The position numbers and the translations under genes are program-made. A DNA stretch of 64,000 nt from Bacteroidota bacterium (GTDB lineage: Bacteria; Bacteroidota; JABWAT01): positions 1 through 64,000 of the forward strand of contig JABWAT010000016.1 in assembly GCA_013360915.1 (NCBI GenBank), read 5' to 3'. Below the pieces are notes generated by a model. It saw only the letters and a list, made by a program, of their open reading frames with translations, was not told the origin of the DNA and did no database searches. Below are positions 63,515 through 64,000 of the stretch, piece after piece; the stretch's first letter is position 1; each line of letters opens with the position of its first letter.

Positions 63515-64000
63515 ATGGAAAAGCGACGAATCGGAAACAGTGATCTGATGGTATTTCCCATCGGACTGGGAACCATGGGCATGTCGGAATTTTATGGAGC
63601 CACCAACGATGAGGTGTCCATTAAAACCATCCATCAGGCGGTGGAATGGGGCGTGGATTTTTTTGATACAGCCGATATGTATGGCAGTGGCCACAATGAG
63701 GAATTGCTTGGAAAAGCACTGAAAGGGCGGTCCGGCAAGGTAACGGTGGCCACCAAGTTTGGCATCAAGCGCGGACCAAAGGGGGAATGGCTGGGAACCA
63801 GCGGGAAACCGGACTACGTGAAGCAAGCTTGTGAAGCCAGTTTAAACCGGTTGGGCATGGATGTGATTGATCTGTACTATTGTCACCGGGTGGATCCCTC
63901 CACCCCGATAGAGGAGACGGTCGGCGCCATGGCAGAGTTGGTGAAGGAAGGCAAGGTACGCTATCTCGGTTTGTCGGAAGTGAAGGGTGAAACTCTGAAG
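63515..64000 (+). CDS. Second aldo/keto reductase, cut by the window end
   Basis: The first 162 codons are visible and the frame is open to the last base. The sequence [58 protein letters not shown] and [21 protein letters not shown] is typical of the YghZ/AKR13-like group, which has the catalytic Asp, Tyr, Lys and His here. This is a different subfamily from its upstream neighbour. AGGAG lies five to six bases before the ATG, and the genes are 12 bp apart, so they are co-transcribed. Confidence 0.93.
   Translation, partial: MEKRRIGNSDLMVFPIGLGTMGMSEFYGATNDEVSIKTIHQAVEWGVDFFDTADMYGSGHNEELLGKALKGRSGKVTVATKFGIKRGPKGEWLGTSGKPDYVKQACEASLNRLGMDVIDLYYCHRVDPSTPIEETVGAMAELVKEGKVRYLGLSEVKGETLK

Overview
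The window looks like chromosomal DNA from a Gram-negative member of the Fibrobacterota-Chlorobiota-Bacteroidota (FCB) group. Four proteins end in type IX secretion (T9SS) sorting domains, two of them with the NYPNPFNP signature, and a PorV-like protein is present. There are lipopolysaccharide core genes, a SusC-like TonB-dependent receptor, and promoter-like TTG-N20-TANNTTTG sites of the Bacteroidota type. The exact lineage (Ignavibacteria/Chlorobiota-like, Rhodothermota-like, Calditrichota-like) cannot be fixed from the sequence alone. No rRNA or tRNA genes, CRISPR arrays or intact insertion sequences were seen.

Layout. 1-13 kb is mostly housekeeping: the end of a secreted ASPIC/UnbV protein, adenosine deaminase, a two-component pair, an ECF sigma/anti-sigma pair, an LPS block (Gfo/Idh dehydrogenase, KdtA/WaaA, heptosyltransferase), YajQ, a cell-wall amidase, TerC and PdxH. 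A repeat-rich 1 kb gene-free stretch (11.8-12.8 kb) follows, then a DASH-type photolyase/cryptochrome and a small Rof-like Rho-binding protein. 14.5-28.5 kb reads as one functional locus for using cyanophycin or related beta-Asp-Arg material: a T9SS-exported cyanophycinase, PorV-like protein, large surface protein, TonB receptor and RpiR regulator in one operon; a second exported cyanophycinase, a YfcC-type carrier and a tandem-repeat secreted protein in another; and a divergent isoaspartyl peptidase. 28.5-35.3 kb holds a TlpA thioredoxin, CPBP and M48 proteases, Tag glycosylase (apparently CTG-started), a porin-like protein, Amt, P-II and an alcohol dehydrogenase.

35.3-44.5 kb is a tightly overlapping five-gene ion-homeostasis operon: antiporter-like protein, TrkA, TrkH, an unrecognised 1465-residue membrane protein with a C-terminal P-loop ATPase, and a small MscS channel. 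46-60.8 kb is a complete type 1 BREX phage-defence island (brxA, brxB, brxC, pglX, an inserted AlbA_2/HATPase gene, pglZ, brxL), visibly more A/T-rich than its flanks. The last 3 kb carries an AraC-type regulator and two aldo/keto reductases.

Most notable: the compartment-ordered cyanophycin locus; the giant membrane ATPase embedded in a Trk/MscS operon; and short tandem repeats inside BREX genes (11-bp units in the inserted gene, 7-bp-period sequence in pglX) that could allow length or frame variation. Seven-bp-period repeats of unrelated sequence recur across the window.
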